Assembly (NCBI RefSeq): GCF_000020365.1
Contig: NC_012109.1
Span: forward strand, 1 to 64,000
From: Desulforapulum autotrophicum HRM2
Lineage (GTDB): Bacteria; Desulfobacterota; Desulfobacteria; Desulfobacterales; Desulfobacteraceae
DNA: 64,000 nucleotides
Direction: 5' to 3'
Part shown: positions 44,734 through 53,285 of the stretch, piece by piece
How the letters are laid out: every line of letters starts with the position of its first letter
Position numbering within the stretch: the first letter of the stretch is position 1
The notes under the pieces: model-generated
Databases searched by the model: none
The model's input: the letters and a program-made list of their open reading frames with translations, nothing else
Told to the model about the DNA's origin: nothing
Position numbers and translations under genes: made by a program

Positions 44734-45306
44734 TTAGTTTGGCAGGGTGTCCATGTCTTTTATCACATTGTAGACTGTACCACGGCAGACTCCGTATTCC
44801 TTGGATAGCGTGGTGGGATTCATCCCTGTTTGATTTTTTGTCCGAATTTCTTTTTTCTGCTCATCTGTGAGAGAGGATCTTCTGCCTAGGTGCTTACCCT
44901 TATCTTTGGCTGCCGCTATCCCGGCAAGCTGCCGTTCTTTGCGGAGATTGGTCTCAAACTCTGCAAAAACTCCAAGCATTTGCAGGAAGGCCCGGCCCGT
45001 TGCTGTAGTCGTGTCAATTTTCTGGTCCAGGATCTCCAAAGCGGCCCCTTTGATGTTTAGGTCCTCAATTATTTTGGTGAGGTCGTTCATGTTCCTGGCA
45101 AGCCTATCAAGTTTCCAGACTACCAGTTTATCACCTTTGCCGATCATGTCCAGGATGATGTTTAGGACAAACCTATCCTTTACCGTGGAACCGGACTTCT
45201 TTTCCTCCCGGAGCACTGCATCCGGATAAGCTGCCTTCAATGCATTCACTTGCATGTCTGTATTCTGGTCAAGTGTTGATACCCTGGCATAAGTGAAGAT
45301 GCCCAT
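44734..45306 (-). CDS. Serine resolvase (copy A)
   Basis: The protein has 190 residues. The catalytic serine is in FTYARVSTLDQNTD; WKLDRLARNMNDL, ATGRAFLQMLGVFAEFETNLRKERQ and the C-terminal HTH (MNPTTLSKEYGVCRGTVYNVIK) are all present. It is closely related to 24327-24893. Upstream is a strong palindrome (45323-45361) and the conserved segment also found beside the 24327 resolvase. It may resolve multimers or recombine the two tandem copies. Confidence 0.9.
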   Translation of the reverse strand: MGIFTYARVSTLDQNTDMQVNALKAAYPDAVLREEKKSGSTVKDRFVLNIILDMIGKGDKLVVWKLDRLARNMNDLTKIIEDLNIKGAALEILDQKIDTTTATGRAFLQMLGVFAEFETNLRKERQLAGIAAAKDKGKHLGRRSSLTDEQKKEIRTKNQTGMNPTTLSKEYGVCRGTVYNVIKDMDTLPN

Positions 45307-45322
45307 GATGTCCCCCTCTATT

Positions 45323-45361
45323 AAAAAGGTCTAAAGTGTCAAAAACACCTTAGACCTTTTT
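45323..45361. promoter_or_regulatory. Hairpin/res-like palindrome upstream of the resolvase (copy A)
   Basis: AAAAAGGTCTAA and TTAGACCTTTTT arms with inner GTGT/ACAC pairing form a ~16-bp stem with one mismatch. Two GTGTCAAAAA direct repeats follow (45337 and 45370). It is a candidate resolvase binding site or operator. Confidence 0.5.
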
Positions 45362-45419
45362 GGAAAGGGTGTCAAAAATTAAAAAAACAACCTTTTTGAC
45401 GGGGATTATATATGTGTCA

Positions 45420-45525
45420 TAAAGGTATACCTTGTTGACAAAAGGTTATAAGAAGGATGGGATGCAGTATCAAGTTTGCCAAAGATAAGCTTGACAATTT
45501 AGGTACTGAGAAATCTTAAGGATAG
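45420..45525 (+). repeat. Resolvase-associated conserved segment (copy A)
   Basis: This reads as the reverse of 24118-24215 and encodes the same C-terminal peptide (VIRRMGCSIKF ... GTEKS, stop) divergent from the resolvase. It recurs at 51167-51272. Confidence 0.65.
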
Positions 45526-45625
45526 GATAATAATACTTGAATCTGAATTGCTGGCTCGTTCATGTTTATATATTATAAAGTGGAATATGATCGAACCCCG
45601 TTTGATGCTATCTCAGGTCCATATA

Positions 45626-45696
45626 GTTTAACGTCAGAGTCACACTTTCCTATACGCGACCAACGCCTGAGAATAGTGTGCACTCATTCGTTAGTG
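45626..45696 (-). other. attC: Integron attC site (copy A, nuclease cassette)
   Basis: On the minus strand it runs from CACTAAC to GTTAAAC. The arms GAGTGCACAC and GTGTGACTC pair with a single extra base, the extrahelical feature of attC. It is the leftmost attC of the array in this copy. Confidence 0.6.
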
Positions 45697-46268
45697 TTTT
45701 TTATGGATTTAGTAATTAAAGGCTTATGAAGAGCAAAATATTTTATTCTATCTTTGTTCCTACTATTTAAAAACATTTCCTCTAATTGTTTAGAAGCAGA
45801 TATTTCTTCATTTGCAATTTCAATAAGTGCTATCCACTCATATTCAAGAGGTTCATAGCCTTTCCATGAAAGCATGAAGTCAAAGTGTGCACCGTGTCTA
45901 AATAGTCTACCAGGTAAAGGATAATGCTTGCGGTTACCAATAAAAATGCCATACCTCAAATAGGGATGAACATATTTATGAGCAGATGCCTTCTGGCTGT
46001 AAGTAATAGCGTCATGAGTTGTTACACTATTTATTTTGGTTTCTATTACTACTCTGGGTTTCCATTTCTTTTCACCTGTAGACTCATAAATAAGAATATC
46101 TGTTTCGTACCCCATTTCATTGTATAAAGATGAGCCTTCATCGTACTCAATGATTTCATTAGCATAAGTAAGTTTCTTGCCTGCCTGAACATGGAACCCT
46201 GATAGCTCTGTATCAAGTCGTTCAGCGACCAATTTTGCCCATTCTGTTTCTTTCATATATTTCTTCAC
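45684..46268 (-). CDS. PD-(D/E)XK-like nuclease, integron cassette (copy A)
   Basis: The protein has 194 residues. YETDILIYESTG ... KPRVVIETKINSVTTHDAITYSQKA has the D-(~18)-ExK spacing of PD-(D/E)XK nucleases, and the Gln further on (YSQKASAHKYV) fits a restriction-endonuclease-like fold. It could be a stand-alone restriction or anti-phage nuclease. It starts immediately after the 198-bp element; GTG 46268 and ATG 46256 are both possible. Differs from copy B by one residue (Leu/Phe near residue 168). Confidence 0.6.
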   Translation of the reverse strand: MKKYMKETEWAKLVAERLDTELSGFHVQAGKKLTYANEIIEYDEGSSLYNEMGYETDILIYESTGEKKWKPRVVIETKINSVTTHDAITYSQKASAHKYVHPYLRYGIFIGNRKHYPLPGRLFRHGAHFDFMLSWKGYEPLEYEWIALIEIANEEISASKQLEEMFLNSRNKDRIKYFALHKPLITKSIKNTNE

Positions 46269-46271
46269 TAA

Positions 46272-46469
46272 TGTTTAACTCACTGGCTTGTCCATGTGCA
46301 GTGGCTTGTTGATAGGCCCGGGTAAGTGGGGTGGATAATTCACCTTAACTGCCGCTGAAGTGTTGCTTCGCTTTGTCCGTCATAACGCAGTTATGCGGCT
46401 GCGAAGCAACGCTTCAGCGGTAGCATAAAATCGGACAATTGTCCAGCCCGCTCCCGGATGTCCATTCAA
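46272..46469. repeat. 198-bp structured element, copy 1
   Basis: This is the first of five identical 198-bp units (others at 52019, 61188, 61386 and 62417). It lies between an attC core (GTTGAAT) and the next cassette gene. It contains a 20-bp stem (CCGCTGAAG...GCTTCGC with GCGAAGC...CTTCAGCGG), an inner CATAACGCAGTTATG hairpin and GGACAATTGTCC, but no open reading frame. Confidence 0.9.
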
Positions 46470-46523
46470 CGTCGCTATTCAGCCGCGCGGTTTTTTGCGT
46501 CGGCTGAAATAGCTTTGTTGGGC
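46464..46523 (-). other. attC: Integron attC site (copy A, lipoprotein cassette)
   Basis: The site runs from GCCCAAC to GTTGAAT on the minus strand and has the palindromic arms AGCTATTTCAGCCGACGC / GCGGCTGAATAGCGAC. It follows the lipoprotein gene and abuts the 198-bp element. Confidence 0.8.
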
Positions 46524-46571
46524 AATTGAGTTTAATTTTCAAGTTCATGCCCTGTTTCAGCAAATTGAGCA

Positions 46572-47411
46572 TTATTTATATGCGCCGATGAACAAACAAG
46601 ATTTCGAAATTTCTTTCGGATTAACTTCAGAGAATGGGGGGCATCCCACGAAAATTGCAACAGATTTATTTGGCGATAATGTTGCAACTAAATCGAATTG
46701 GATTCCTCCAAATGTCATTAGACCAGACCAGCTCTCGGTTGAAGATTCATATTGCATTTCTGATATTGATACAATGCCAGTGCAATTGCCTGTATCGCAA
46801 GAAATACTGCCTATTGATTCTGTTATAGGAACACCATTAGAATCAATGCTCACGAGAATGGCTGAGTATATCCCATCAATGTCAGAGTCAGCGTATGTGG
46901 TCGTCATCCAAAGAGTATCCGAATCACAATCTGTTGCATTATTTTCAGCTCCAAACTCATACTCAAAATCCAAGTTTTCGTATGTCAGTGTGACCTCAAT
47001 ATTTCCTTGTATGAGCGGAATTGTGATTATTTCTTGTTGTGCGTCGGGATGTGCAGAATCGGCTGAAATTTCATGTGTGCGATAAGCATTACTCCCTGGA
47101 TATATACATAATGGGTTCTCATTCTCGTTCAATTGGTGACCACAAAGCGCATAGGCGGTTTCACTTTCTACAAATGACTGCAATTCAGAAGTAGATATGT
47201 AATATGCCTCACTACAACCGACTGAACGCCCATTGCCTGAATCCCGCCTGACAGTGGAATGAAGCTCACCAGGACTTCCATTCTCATTCAGGATTGCAAA
47301 TGCATCCTCGAATAGATCTGAATTGTTTTGCTCAGAGTTGCTACTGCCGCCCCCGCCACCGCAAGCCGATATAAAAATTACAATAAAAACAAACGATATT
47401 AGATGTCTCAT
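46572..47411 (-). CDS. Predicted lipoprotein, integron cassette (copy A)
   Basis: The protein has 279 residues. The signal peptide MRHLISFVFIVIFISACGGGGGSS has a lipobox (ISAC) and a Gly-rich spacer. The mature part has several cysteines (CSEAYY, ALCGHQ, PLCIYPG, TDCDSD, ISCDTGNC) and beta-rich, repeat-like segments. AGGAGGG lies before the ATG. It is probably anchored in the outer membrane or periplasm. The family is not recognised; cysteine content suggests disulfides. Identical in copy B. Confidence 0.75.
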   Translation of the reverse strand: MRHLISFVFIVIFISACGGGGGSSNSEQNNSDLFEDAFAILNENGSPGELHSTVRRDSGNGRSVGCSEAYYISTSELQSFVESETAYALCGHQLNENENPLCIYPGSNAYRTHEISADSAHPDAQQEIITIPLIQGNIEVTLTYENLDFEYEFGAENNATDCDSDTLWMTTTYADSDIDGIYSAILVSIDSNGVPITESIGSISCDTGNCTGIVSISEMQYESSTESWSGLMTFGGIQFDLVATLSPNKSVAIFVGCPPFSEVNPKEISKSCLFIGAYK

Positions 47412-47478
47412 GACCTTTTCCCTCCTATCCGGTGTAATAGATGAGCGTATCGCATTTGTGCGAAAGCTATAAGATGAG

Positions 47479-47538
47479 CCCCAACGCCGCTAATCAGCCG
47501 CGCGGCTTTTTGCGTCGGCTGCATTAGCTTGGTTATGT
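47479..47538 (-). other. attC: Integron attC site (copy A, GIY-YIG cassette)
   Basis: The site runs from ACATAAC to GTTGGGG on the minus strand, with arms around CAGCCGACGCAAAAAGCCGC / GCGGCTGATTAGCGGC. It follows the truncated GIY-YIG gene. Confidence 0.8.
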
Positions 47539-48058
47539 TTCCGCAAGTAAAATTTCTTCAGCTGCCTTAAGTGATCGTCCGTTTTCATCTATCCAGCTTT
47601 GAGGCCCTGACCTGCTAGTTCCGGCAACCAAGACTGCTGCATATGAAGATGAACTCAAAATACTGTCCTTTGTGAGCTTAAAATTCTCTCCATTTGGGAC
47701 CAACGTTCCATCTGCTATCCATTTTTCACGAATTGACAAAGTTTTTCCGGGCATACTCTTGCTGGTTTTACCTGAAATATCAGAGCCTTTAAAAAGAACG
47801 AAGCCATCATCAGTTTGTTGACCTGTAGCGTTTAAATCACGAATAGAAAAATTAAAAATGAATCTTGATAGTTTTGGTTTTGACGGAACTTCATTCTGTA
47901 GAGATTCAACAACTTTTATCGGTTCAAGAACTCTATGACCGAGCGTCCCCATGATTATTCTTAAATTATGAATATACTCTTCCATTGAGTCTTTGTCGGC
48001 ACGTGGAAGCAAAGACTCTGTTGGCGTATTCCCGTTTTCAATTTTATATCTATCCGCC
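47533..48058 (-). pseudogene. GIY-YIG/DUF4357 gene lacking its 5' end (copy A)
   Basis: This is the same as the last ~175 residues of 53280-54167. The GIY-YIG catalytic part is cut off at the duplication junction; a frame begins nine codons outside it (MHIDVQPGA), encoded by the neighbouring repeat unit. Only the DUF4357-type C-terminal domain remains. Confidence 0.9.
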
Positions 48059-48221
48059 CCTGGCTGCACATCAATATGCACGGTCGCTACGAGTTCACCA
48101 GAGCCCGGGAAGTCATTGATATGCAGGCAGTCCTGTAAGAACTGCTCAAGAGATCACTCAAAGAGGAATTGGTCGTATAATCTACAAAATATACTTTTTT
48201 GGGGGTTGTACAAAAATACCC

Positions 48222-48493
48222 ATGTTGGATTGTCGGCCTGATGGTTGTATGGTGGGGGCGCCTATCTCTTCCGATTGTGGGTCCGTGTCTGCCTGTGGAT
48301 CTTCGGCTATCTGCGGTATTGATAGGTACTCCATGTACTCTCTCTCTTGTTTTTCGGTTGCTGACACTCTGACACCATCATTCCAGGGAGTCTGGTCGAG
48401 GATTTCCAGGGCAGCGCATTTACCTTTCAAATGTTCAGTGATATTGCAGAGGTCGTTCATGTTCCGGGCAAATCTATCCATCTTCCAGACCAC
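48222..48493 (-). pseudogene. Fused remnants of a resolvase and the HTH gene (copy B)
   Basis: Identical to 42475-42746. Confidence 0.7.
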
Positions 48494-48557
48494 CAGTTTG
48501 ATTGATGATCAAGAAAAAAAGATTACACAAAATGCAGATTTACAGATGCTTCCATCT

Positions 48558-48639
48558 TGTTACTGTTGCACTTCAAATATAGACCACTCCCCATGTTACT
48601 GTTGCTTTTTTTTGGAGGCTCCCGTTTTGTTACTGTTGC
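48558..48639 (+). repeat. Triplicate TGTTACTGTTGC array, downstream (copy B)
   Basis: Units start at 48558, 48594 and 48628, as in copy A. Confidence 0.75.
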
Positions 48640-48681
48640 TTTTGGGTTTCAAACTCCTTTAGTGTTGGTTGATATAGAAGA

Positions 48682-49581
48682 TCACTTATTTTTATGATAA
48701 AGATTGCCAATAGTTCCTGTGGCCCAGATTGTTTTTCCAGTAAAGGTCTTCAACCCTCTGCCCTCCAGCTCGGACTTGATATCTTTCAATATCATACCCT
48801 GGGCTTTCAGCTTGAGAATCAGTTTAATGACCTGCCCTTTATACCCCTCGATGTCGACCTCCATGTCAGGGGTGACAGAACCTGTAGGTATGGTGTCGCC
48901 TCCAGTTGGTGGTAGGGTGTAGGATGGTTCCTTTTCCTTAGTGTCTTTGGGCTTCTTCAAGGATTCGCCGTTTTTTACCCCTCCAGTAGGGGTAGTGGTG
49001 GTGTCAGCCTTTATTTTGTCCGTAGGTGTCGGGGTGGTGGGAGTGTTTGGTCCTATCTTTTCTGGTGGCGACCCCATGTTGAGTGGTCGGTCTGATGGTT
49101 GTATGGTGGGGGCGTCTATCTCTTCCGATTGTGGGTCCGTGTCGGCCTGTGGATCTGGTGTAAGGATGGGGTCAGATAGAAGTTTAATTCTCACACCCTC
49201 TAAGGCTTTAATTGTCTGTCCGGCTGCTGGCAGGGTGGCTGCATTGCTGGTCAATAAAGTAGTCAACCCGCTGATGGCTGTGGTAAGGGCATCAATCTTG
49301 CCGCCCAGGATATCAAGTTTATCCGGTTGTGGTGGTGTCGGGGAGGCGACGTCATCATCTTTATTTTGCAGATTCCCGATGATCTCATTCTTTGACATGC
49401 CCCTTTCATACCATGTATAAATTTTCCCGATCAGTTCGATTGTGTTTTCAGGGTACTTGTAAACTATCCCCACCTTTATAGGGGATGGGAGGCAATCTTT
49501 AAAGCGTTTCATATATCGTCGGACAGTATTGTCGCTGATCTTTAATTTATCGGCTATCTGCGGTATTGAAAGATGCTCCAT
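48682..49581 (-). CDS. MerR-like HTH protein with a long linker (copy B)
   Basis: Identical to the protein at 42935-43834: N-terminal HTH (LSIPQIADKLKISDNTVRRYM), Pro/Thr-rich linker and a C-terminal recombinase-like tail. Two identical copies in tandem double its dosage and place four repeat arrays in a row. Confidence 0.6.
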   Translation of the reverse strand: MEHLSIPQIADKLKISDNTVRRYMKRFKDCLPSPIKVGIVYKYPENTIELIGKIYTWYERGMSKNEIIGNLQNKDDDVASPTPPQPDKLDILGGKIDALTTAISGLTTLLTSNAATLPAAGQTIKALEGVRIKLLSDPILTPDPQADTDPQSEEIDAPTIQPSDRPLNMGSPPEKIGPNTPTTPTPTDKIKADTTTTPTGGVKNGESLKKPKDTKEKEPSYTLPPTGGDTIPTGSVTPDMEVDIEGYKGQVIKLILKLKAQGMILKDIKSELEGRGLKTFTGKTIWATGTIGNLYHKNK

Positions 49582-49734
49582 GCGCTCTTCCTTTCTTGTT
49601 CTTCGGTTACGGACACCCTGACACCATCGCTCCATGGAGATTATCAAGAGTAGTGGTGACGGTCAAGATGTATTCGGTCCCCGACATTTGAAAAAAAGAT
49701 CACACAAAATGCAGATTTACAGAGGGCTCCATTT

Positions 49735-49815
49735 TGTTACTGTTGCACTTGAAATATAGACTACTCCCCATGTTACTGTTGCCTTTTTTTAGGACTCTCC
49801 GTTTGTTACTGTTGC
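49735..49815 (+). repeat. Triplicate TGTTACTGTTGC array, upstream (copy B)
   Basis: Units start at 49735, 49771 and 49804, as in copy A. Confidence 0.75.
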
Positions 49816-49908
49816 TTTTGTTAAAAACAATAATGTAACGCTTTTTGATCCCAAAGTTACAGGTTGGGCTTCAAACTCCTTTACAGGGGACGAAAGACAA
49901 TCTTTAAT

Positions 49909-50208
49909 TCACACTAAACGATTGTGCCATTCCTGTGGGTTCCGGGATGCATGGAAGATGCTGTAGATATATACCGTCCCTCCAGCGTGTTCATAAAAGA
50001 TGGCGTATGGAAATCGCCTCACCAGTGCCCGTCGATATTCCTCGTGAACCTTAGCGTGAAGTTCAGGCATGCGACAAATAACCTGGATACAATCGTCCAC
50101 GCAGTGGAGAAACTCTTCCCCCAGACCAGGTCGACGATATTCATACCAACAATATGCCTCATCAATGTCCTGTTGTGCTTCCGGTGCGATTATTAGTTCA
50201 GCGACCAT
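49909..50208 (-). CDS. ParE/RelE-family toxin (copy B)
   Basis: Identical to 44162-44461. Overlaps its antitoxin gene by 11 bp. Confidence 0.88.
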   Translation of the reverse strand: MVAELIIAPEAQQDIDEAYCWYEYRRPGLGEEFLHCVDDCIQVICRMPELHAKVHEEYRRALVRRFPYAIFYEHAGGTVYIYSIFHASRNPQEWHNRLV

Positions 50209-50422
50209 AGAGACTCCGAGTTTTGCGCTTTACATCATCCCACGAAAGCCCCGAAGTCGGGTTATTCATTAAGTTGGTCTTCCGACGAGCCAACTCCTCC
50301 TTTTGCCATTCATACACAGGAACATCTGATGGGGAAGCAGCCAGATCGTCCCAGAGATCTTCCAACAGTTGAAGCTTTTCTGGTGGACTCAGGTTGAATA
50401 TAGAAACTGTATTTAAATTCAT
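50198..50422 (-). CDS. Addiction-module antitoxin (copy B)
   Basis: The protein is identical to that of 44451-44675; one silent base differs near 50366. An AGGAGG site precedes the ATG. Confidence 0.88.
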   Translation of the reverse strand: MNLNTVSIFNLSPPEKLQLLEDLWDDLAASPSDVPVYEWQKEELARRKTNLMNNPTSGLSWDDVKRKTRSLYGR

Positions 50423-50480
50423 TGTTACCTCCTGATAATAGTTTAACTCCAACTTCAAGCGGAATCTTTAATGGTTTCAT

Positions 50481-51053
50481 TTAGTTTGGCAGGGTGTCCA
50501 TGTCTTTTATCACATTGTAGACTGTACCACGGCAGACTCCGTATTCCTTGGATAGCGTGGTGGGATTCATCCCTGTTTGATTTTTTGTCCGAATTTCTTT
50601 TTTCTGCTCATCTGTGAGAGAGGATCTTCTGCCTAGGTGCTTACCCTTATCTTTGGCTGCCGCTATCCCGGCAAGCTGCCGTTCTTTGCGGAGATTGGTC
50701 TCAAACTCTGCAAAAACTCCAAGCATTTGCAGGAAGGCCCGGCCCGTTGCTGTAGTCGTGTCAATTTTCTGGTCCAGGATCTCCAAAGCGGCCCCTTTGA
50801 TGTTTAGGTCCTCAATTATTTTGGTGAGGTCGTTCATGTTCCTGGCAAGCCTATCAAGTTTCCAGACTACCAGTTTATCACCTTTGCCGATCATGTCCAG
50901 GATGATGTTTAGGACAAACCTATCCTTTACCGTGGAACCGGACTTCTTTTCCTCCCGGAGCACTGCATCCGGATAAGCTGCCTTCAATGCATTCACTTGC
51001 ATGTCTGTATTCTGGTCAAGTGTTGATACCCTGGCATAAGTGAAGATGCCCAT
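50481..51053 (-). CDS. Serine resolvase (copy B)
   Basis: Identical to 44734-45306, with the same palindrome upstream (51070-51108). Confidence 0.9.
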   Translation of the reverse strand: MGIFTYARVSTLDQNTDMQVNALKAAYPDAVLREEKKSGSTVKDRFVLNIILDMIGKGDKLVVWKLDRLARNMNDLTKIIEDLNIKGAALEILDQKIDTTTATGRAFLQMLGVFAEFETNLRKERQLAGIAAAKDKGKHLGRRSSLTDEQKKEIRTKNQTGMNPTTLSKEYGVCRGTVYNVIKDMDTLPN

Positions 51054-51166
51054 GATGTCCCCCTCTATTAAAAAGGTCTAAAGTGTCAAAAACACCTTAG
51101 ACCTTTTTGGAAAGGGTGTCAAAAATTAAAAAAACAACCTTTTTGACGGGGATTATATATGTGTCA

Positions 51167-51272
51167 TAAAGGTATACCTTGTTGACAAAAGGTTATAAGA
51201 AGGATGGGATGCAGTATCAAGTTTGCCAAAGATAAGCTTGACAATTTAGGTACTGAGAAATCTTAAGGATAG
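51167..51272 (+). repeat. Resolvase-associated conserved segment (copy B)
   Basis: Same as 45420-45525; reverse relative of 24118-24215. Confidence 0.65.
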
Positions 51273-51372
51273 GATAATAATACTTGAATCTGAATTGCTG
51301 GCTCGTTCATGTTTATATATTATAAAGTGGAATATGATCGAACCCCGTTTGATGCTATCTCAGGTCCATATA

Positions 51373-51443
51373 GTTTAACGTCAGAGTCACACTTTCCTAT
51401 ACGCGACCAACGCCTGAGAATAGTGTGCACTCATTCGTTAGTG
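51373..51443 (-). other. attC: Integron attC site (copy B, nuclease cassette)
   Basis: Same as 45626-45696. Confidence 0.6.
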
Positions 51444-52015
51444 TTTTTTATGGATTTAGTAATTAAAGGCTTATGAAGAGCAAAATATTTTATTCTATCT
51501 TTGTTCCTACTATTAAAAAACATTTCCTCTAATTGTTTAGAAGCAGATATTTCTTCATTTGCAATTTCAATAAGTGCTATCCACTCATATTCAAGAGGTT
51601 CATAGCCTTTCCATGAAAGCATGAAGTCAAAGTGTGCACCGTGTCTAAATAGTCTACCAGGTAAAGGATAATGCTTGCGGTTACCAATAAAAATGCCATA
51701 CCTCAAATAGGGATGAACATATTTATGAGCAGATGCCTTCTGGCTGTAAGTAATAGCGTCATGAGTTGTTACACTATTTATTTTGGTTTCTATTACTACT
51801 CTGGGTTTCCATTTCTTTTCACCTGTAGACTCATAAATAAGAATATCTGTTTCGTACCCCATTTCATTGTATAAAGATGAGCCTTCATCGTACTCAATGA
51901 TTTCATTAGCATAAGTAAGTTTCTTGCCTGCCTGAACATGGAACCCTGATAGCTCTGTATCAAGTCGTTCAGCGACCAATTTTGCCCATTCTGTTTCTTT
52001 CATATATTTCTTCAC
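51431..52015 (-). CDS. PD-(D/E)XK-like nuclease, integron cassette (copy B)
   Basis: The protein has 194 residues, identical to copy A except Phe for Leu in EEMFFNSRNK. The putative catalytic residues (ETDILI, IETK) are unchanged. It lies directly behind the 198-bp element, which may supply its promoter. Confidence 0.6.
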   Translation of the reverse strand: MKKYMKETEWAKLVAERLDTELSGFHVQAGKKLTYANEIIEYDEGSSLYNEMGYETDILIYESTGEKKWKPRVVIETKINSVTTHDAITYSQKASAHKYVHPYLRYGIFIGNRKHYPLPGRLFRHGAHFDFMLSWKGYEPLEYEWIALIEIANEEISASKQLEEMFFNSRNKDRIKYFALHKPLITKSIKNTNE

Positions 52016-52018
52016 TAA

Positions 52019-52216
52019 TGTTTAACTCACTGGCTTGTCCATGTGCAGTGGCTTGTTGATAGGCCCGGGTAAGTGGGGTGGATAATTCACCTTAACTGCC
52101 GCTGAAGTGTTGCTTCGCTTTGTCCGTCATAACGCAGTTATGCGGCTGCGAAGCAACGCTTCAGCGGTAGCATAAAATCGGACAATTGTCCAGCCCGCTC
52201 CCGGATGTCCATTCAA
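52019..52216. repeat. 198-bp structured element, copy 2
   Basis: Identical to 46272-46469 and part of duplication copy B. Confidence 0.9.
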
Positions 52217-52270
52217 CGTCGCTATTCAGCCGCGCGGTTTTTTGCGTCGGCTGAAATAGCTTTGTTGGGC
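52211..52270 (-). other. attC: Integron attC site (copy B, lipoprotein cassette)
   Basis: Same as 46464-46523. Confidence 0.8.
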
Positions 52271-52318
52271 AATTGAGTTTAATTTTCAAGTTCATGCCCT
52301 GTTTCAGCAAATTGAGCA

Positions 52319-53158
52319 TTATTTATATGCGCCGATGAACAAACAAGATTTCGAAATTTCTTTCGGATTAACTTCAGAGAATGGGGGGCATCCCACGAAA
52401 ATTGCAACAGATTTATTTGGCGATAATGTTGCAACTAAATCGAATTGGATTCCTCCAAATGTCATTAGACCAGACCAGCTCTCGGTTGAAGATTCATATT
52501 GCATTTCTGATATTGATACAATGCCAGTGCAATTGCCTGTATCGCAAGAAATACTGCCTATTGATTCTGTTATAGGAACACCATTAGAATCAATGCTCAC
52601 GAGAATGGCTGAGTATATCCCATCAATGTCAGAGTCAGCGTATGTGGTCGTCATCCAAAGAGTATCCGAATCACAATCTGTTGCATTATTTTCAGCTCCA
52701 AACTCATACTCAAAATCCAAGTTTTCGTATGTCAGTGTGACCTCAATATTTCCTTGTATGAGCGGAATTGTGATTATTTCTTGTTGTGCGTCGGGATGTG
52801 CAGAATCGGCTGAAATTTCATGTGTGCGATAAGCATTACTCCCTGGATATATACATAATGGGTTCTCATTCTCGTTCAATTGGTGACCACAAAGCGCATA
52901 GGCGGTTTCACTTTCTACAAATGACTGCAATTCAGAAGTAGATATGTAATATGCCTCACTACAACCGACTGAACGCCCATTGCCTGAATCCCGCCTGACA
53001 GTGGAATGAAGCTCACCAGGACTTCCATTCTCATTCAGGATTGCAAATGCATCCTCGAATAGATCTGAATTGTTTTGCTCAGAGTTGCTACTGCCGCCCC
53101 CGCCACCGCAAGCCGATATAAAAATTACAATAAAAACAAACGATATTAGATGTCTCAT
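52319..53158 (-). CDS. Predicted lipoprotein, integron cassette (copy B)
   Basis: Identical to 46572-47411: lipobox ISAC, Gly-rich spacer and a cysteine-bearing mature domain. Confidence 0.75.
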   Translation of the reverse strand: MRHLISFVFIVIFISACGGGGGSSNSEQNNSDLFEDAFAILNENGSPGELHSTVRRDSGNGRSVGCSEAYYISTSELQSFVESETAYALCGHQLNENENPLCIYPGSNAYRTHEISADSAHPDAQQEIITIPLIQGNIEVTLTYENLDFEYEFGAENNATDCDSDTLWMTTTYADSDIDGIYSAILVSIDSNGVPITESIGSISCDTGNCTGIVSISEMQYESSTESWSGLMTFGGIQFDLVATLSPNKSVAIFVGCPPFSEVNPKEISKSCLFIGAYK

Positions 53159-53225
53159 GACCTTTTCCCTCCTATCCGGTGTAATAGATGAGCGTATCGC
53201 ATTTGTGCGAAAGCTATAAGATGAG

Positions 53226-53285
53226 CCCCAACGCCGCTAATCAGCCGCGCGGCTTTTTGCGTCGGCTGCATTAGCTTGGTTATGT
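53226..53285 (-). other. attC: Integron attC site (GIY-YIG cassette)
   Basis: Same as 47479-47538. It ends the full-length GIY-YIG cassette. Confidence 0.8.

Larger units (their letters stand above)
42312..48058. repeat. Tandem duplication, copy A (5747 bp)
   Basis: This is identical to 48059-53805 except for a few substitutions (two near 42353-42357, and near 44619, 45767 and 47561). The left boundary lies in the inverted-repeat element, the right boundary in the GIY-YIG gene, which is therefore truncated in this copy and complete in copy B. The near identity shows the duplication is recent, or alternatively an assembly artefact. Confidence 0.92.

Noticed and set aside
46588-47085. 165-codon plus-strand frame (and its copy at 52335)
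   Set aside because: Antisense to the lipoprotein cassette, which has a signal peptide, ribosome-binding site and attC in the right place.
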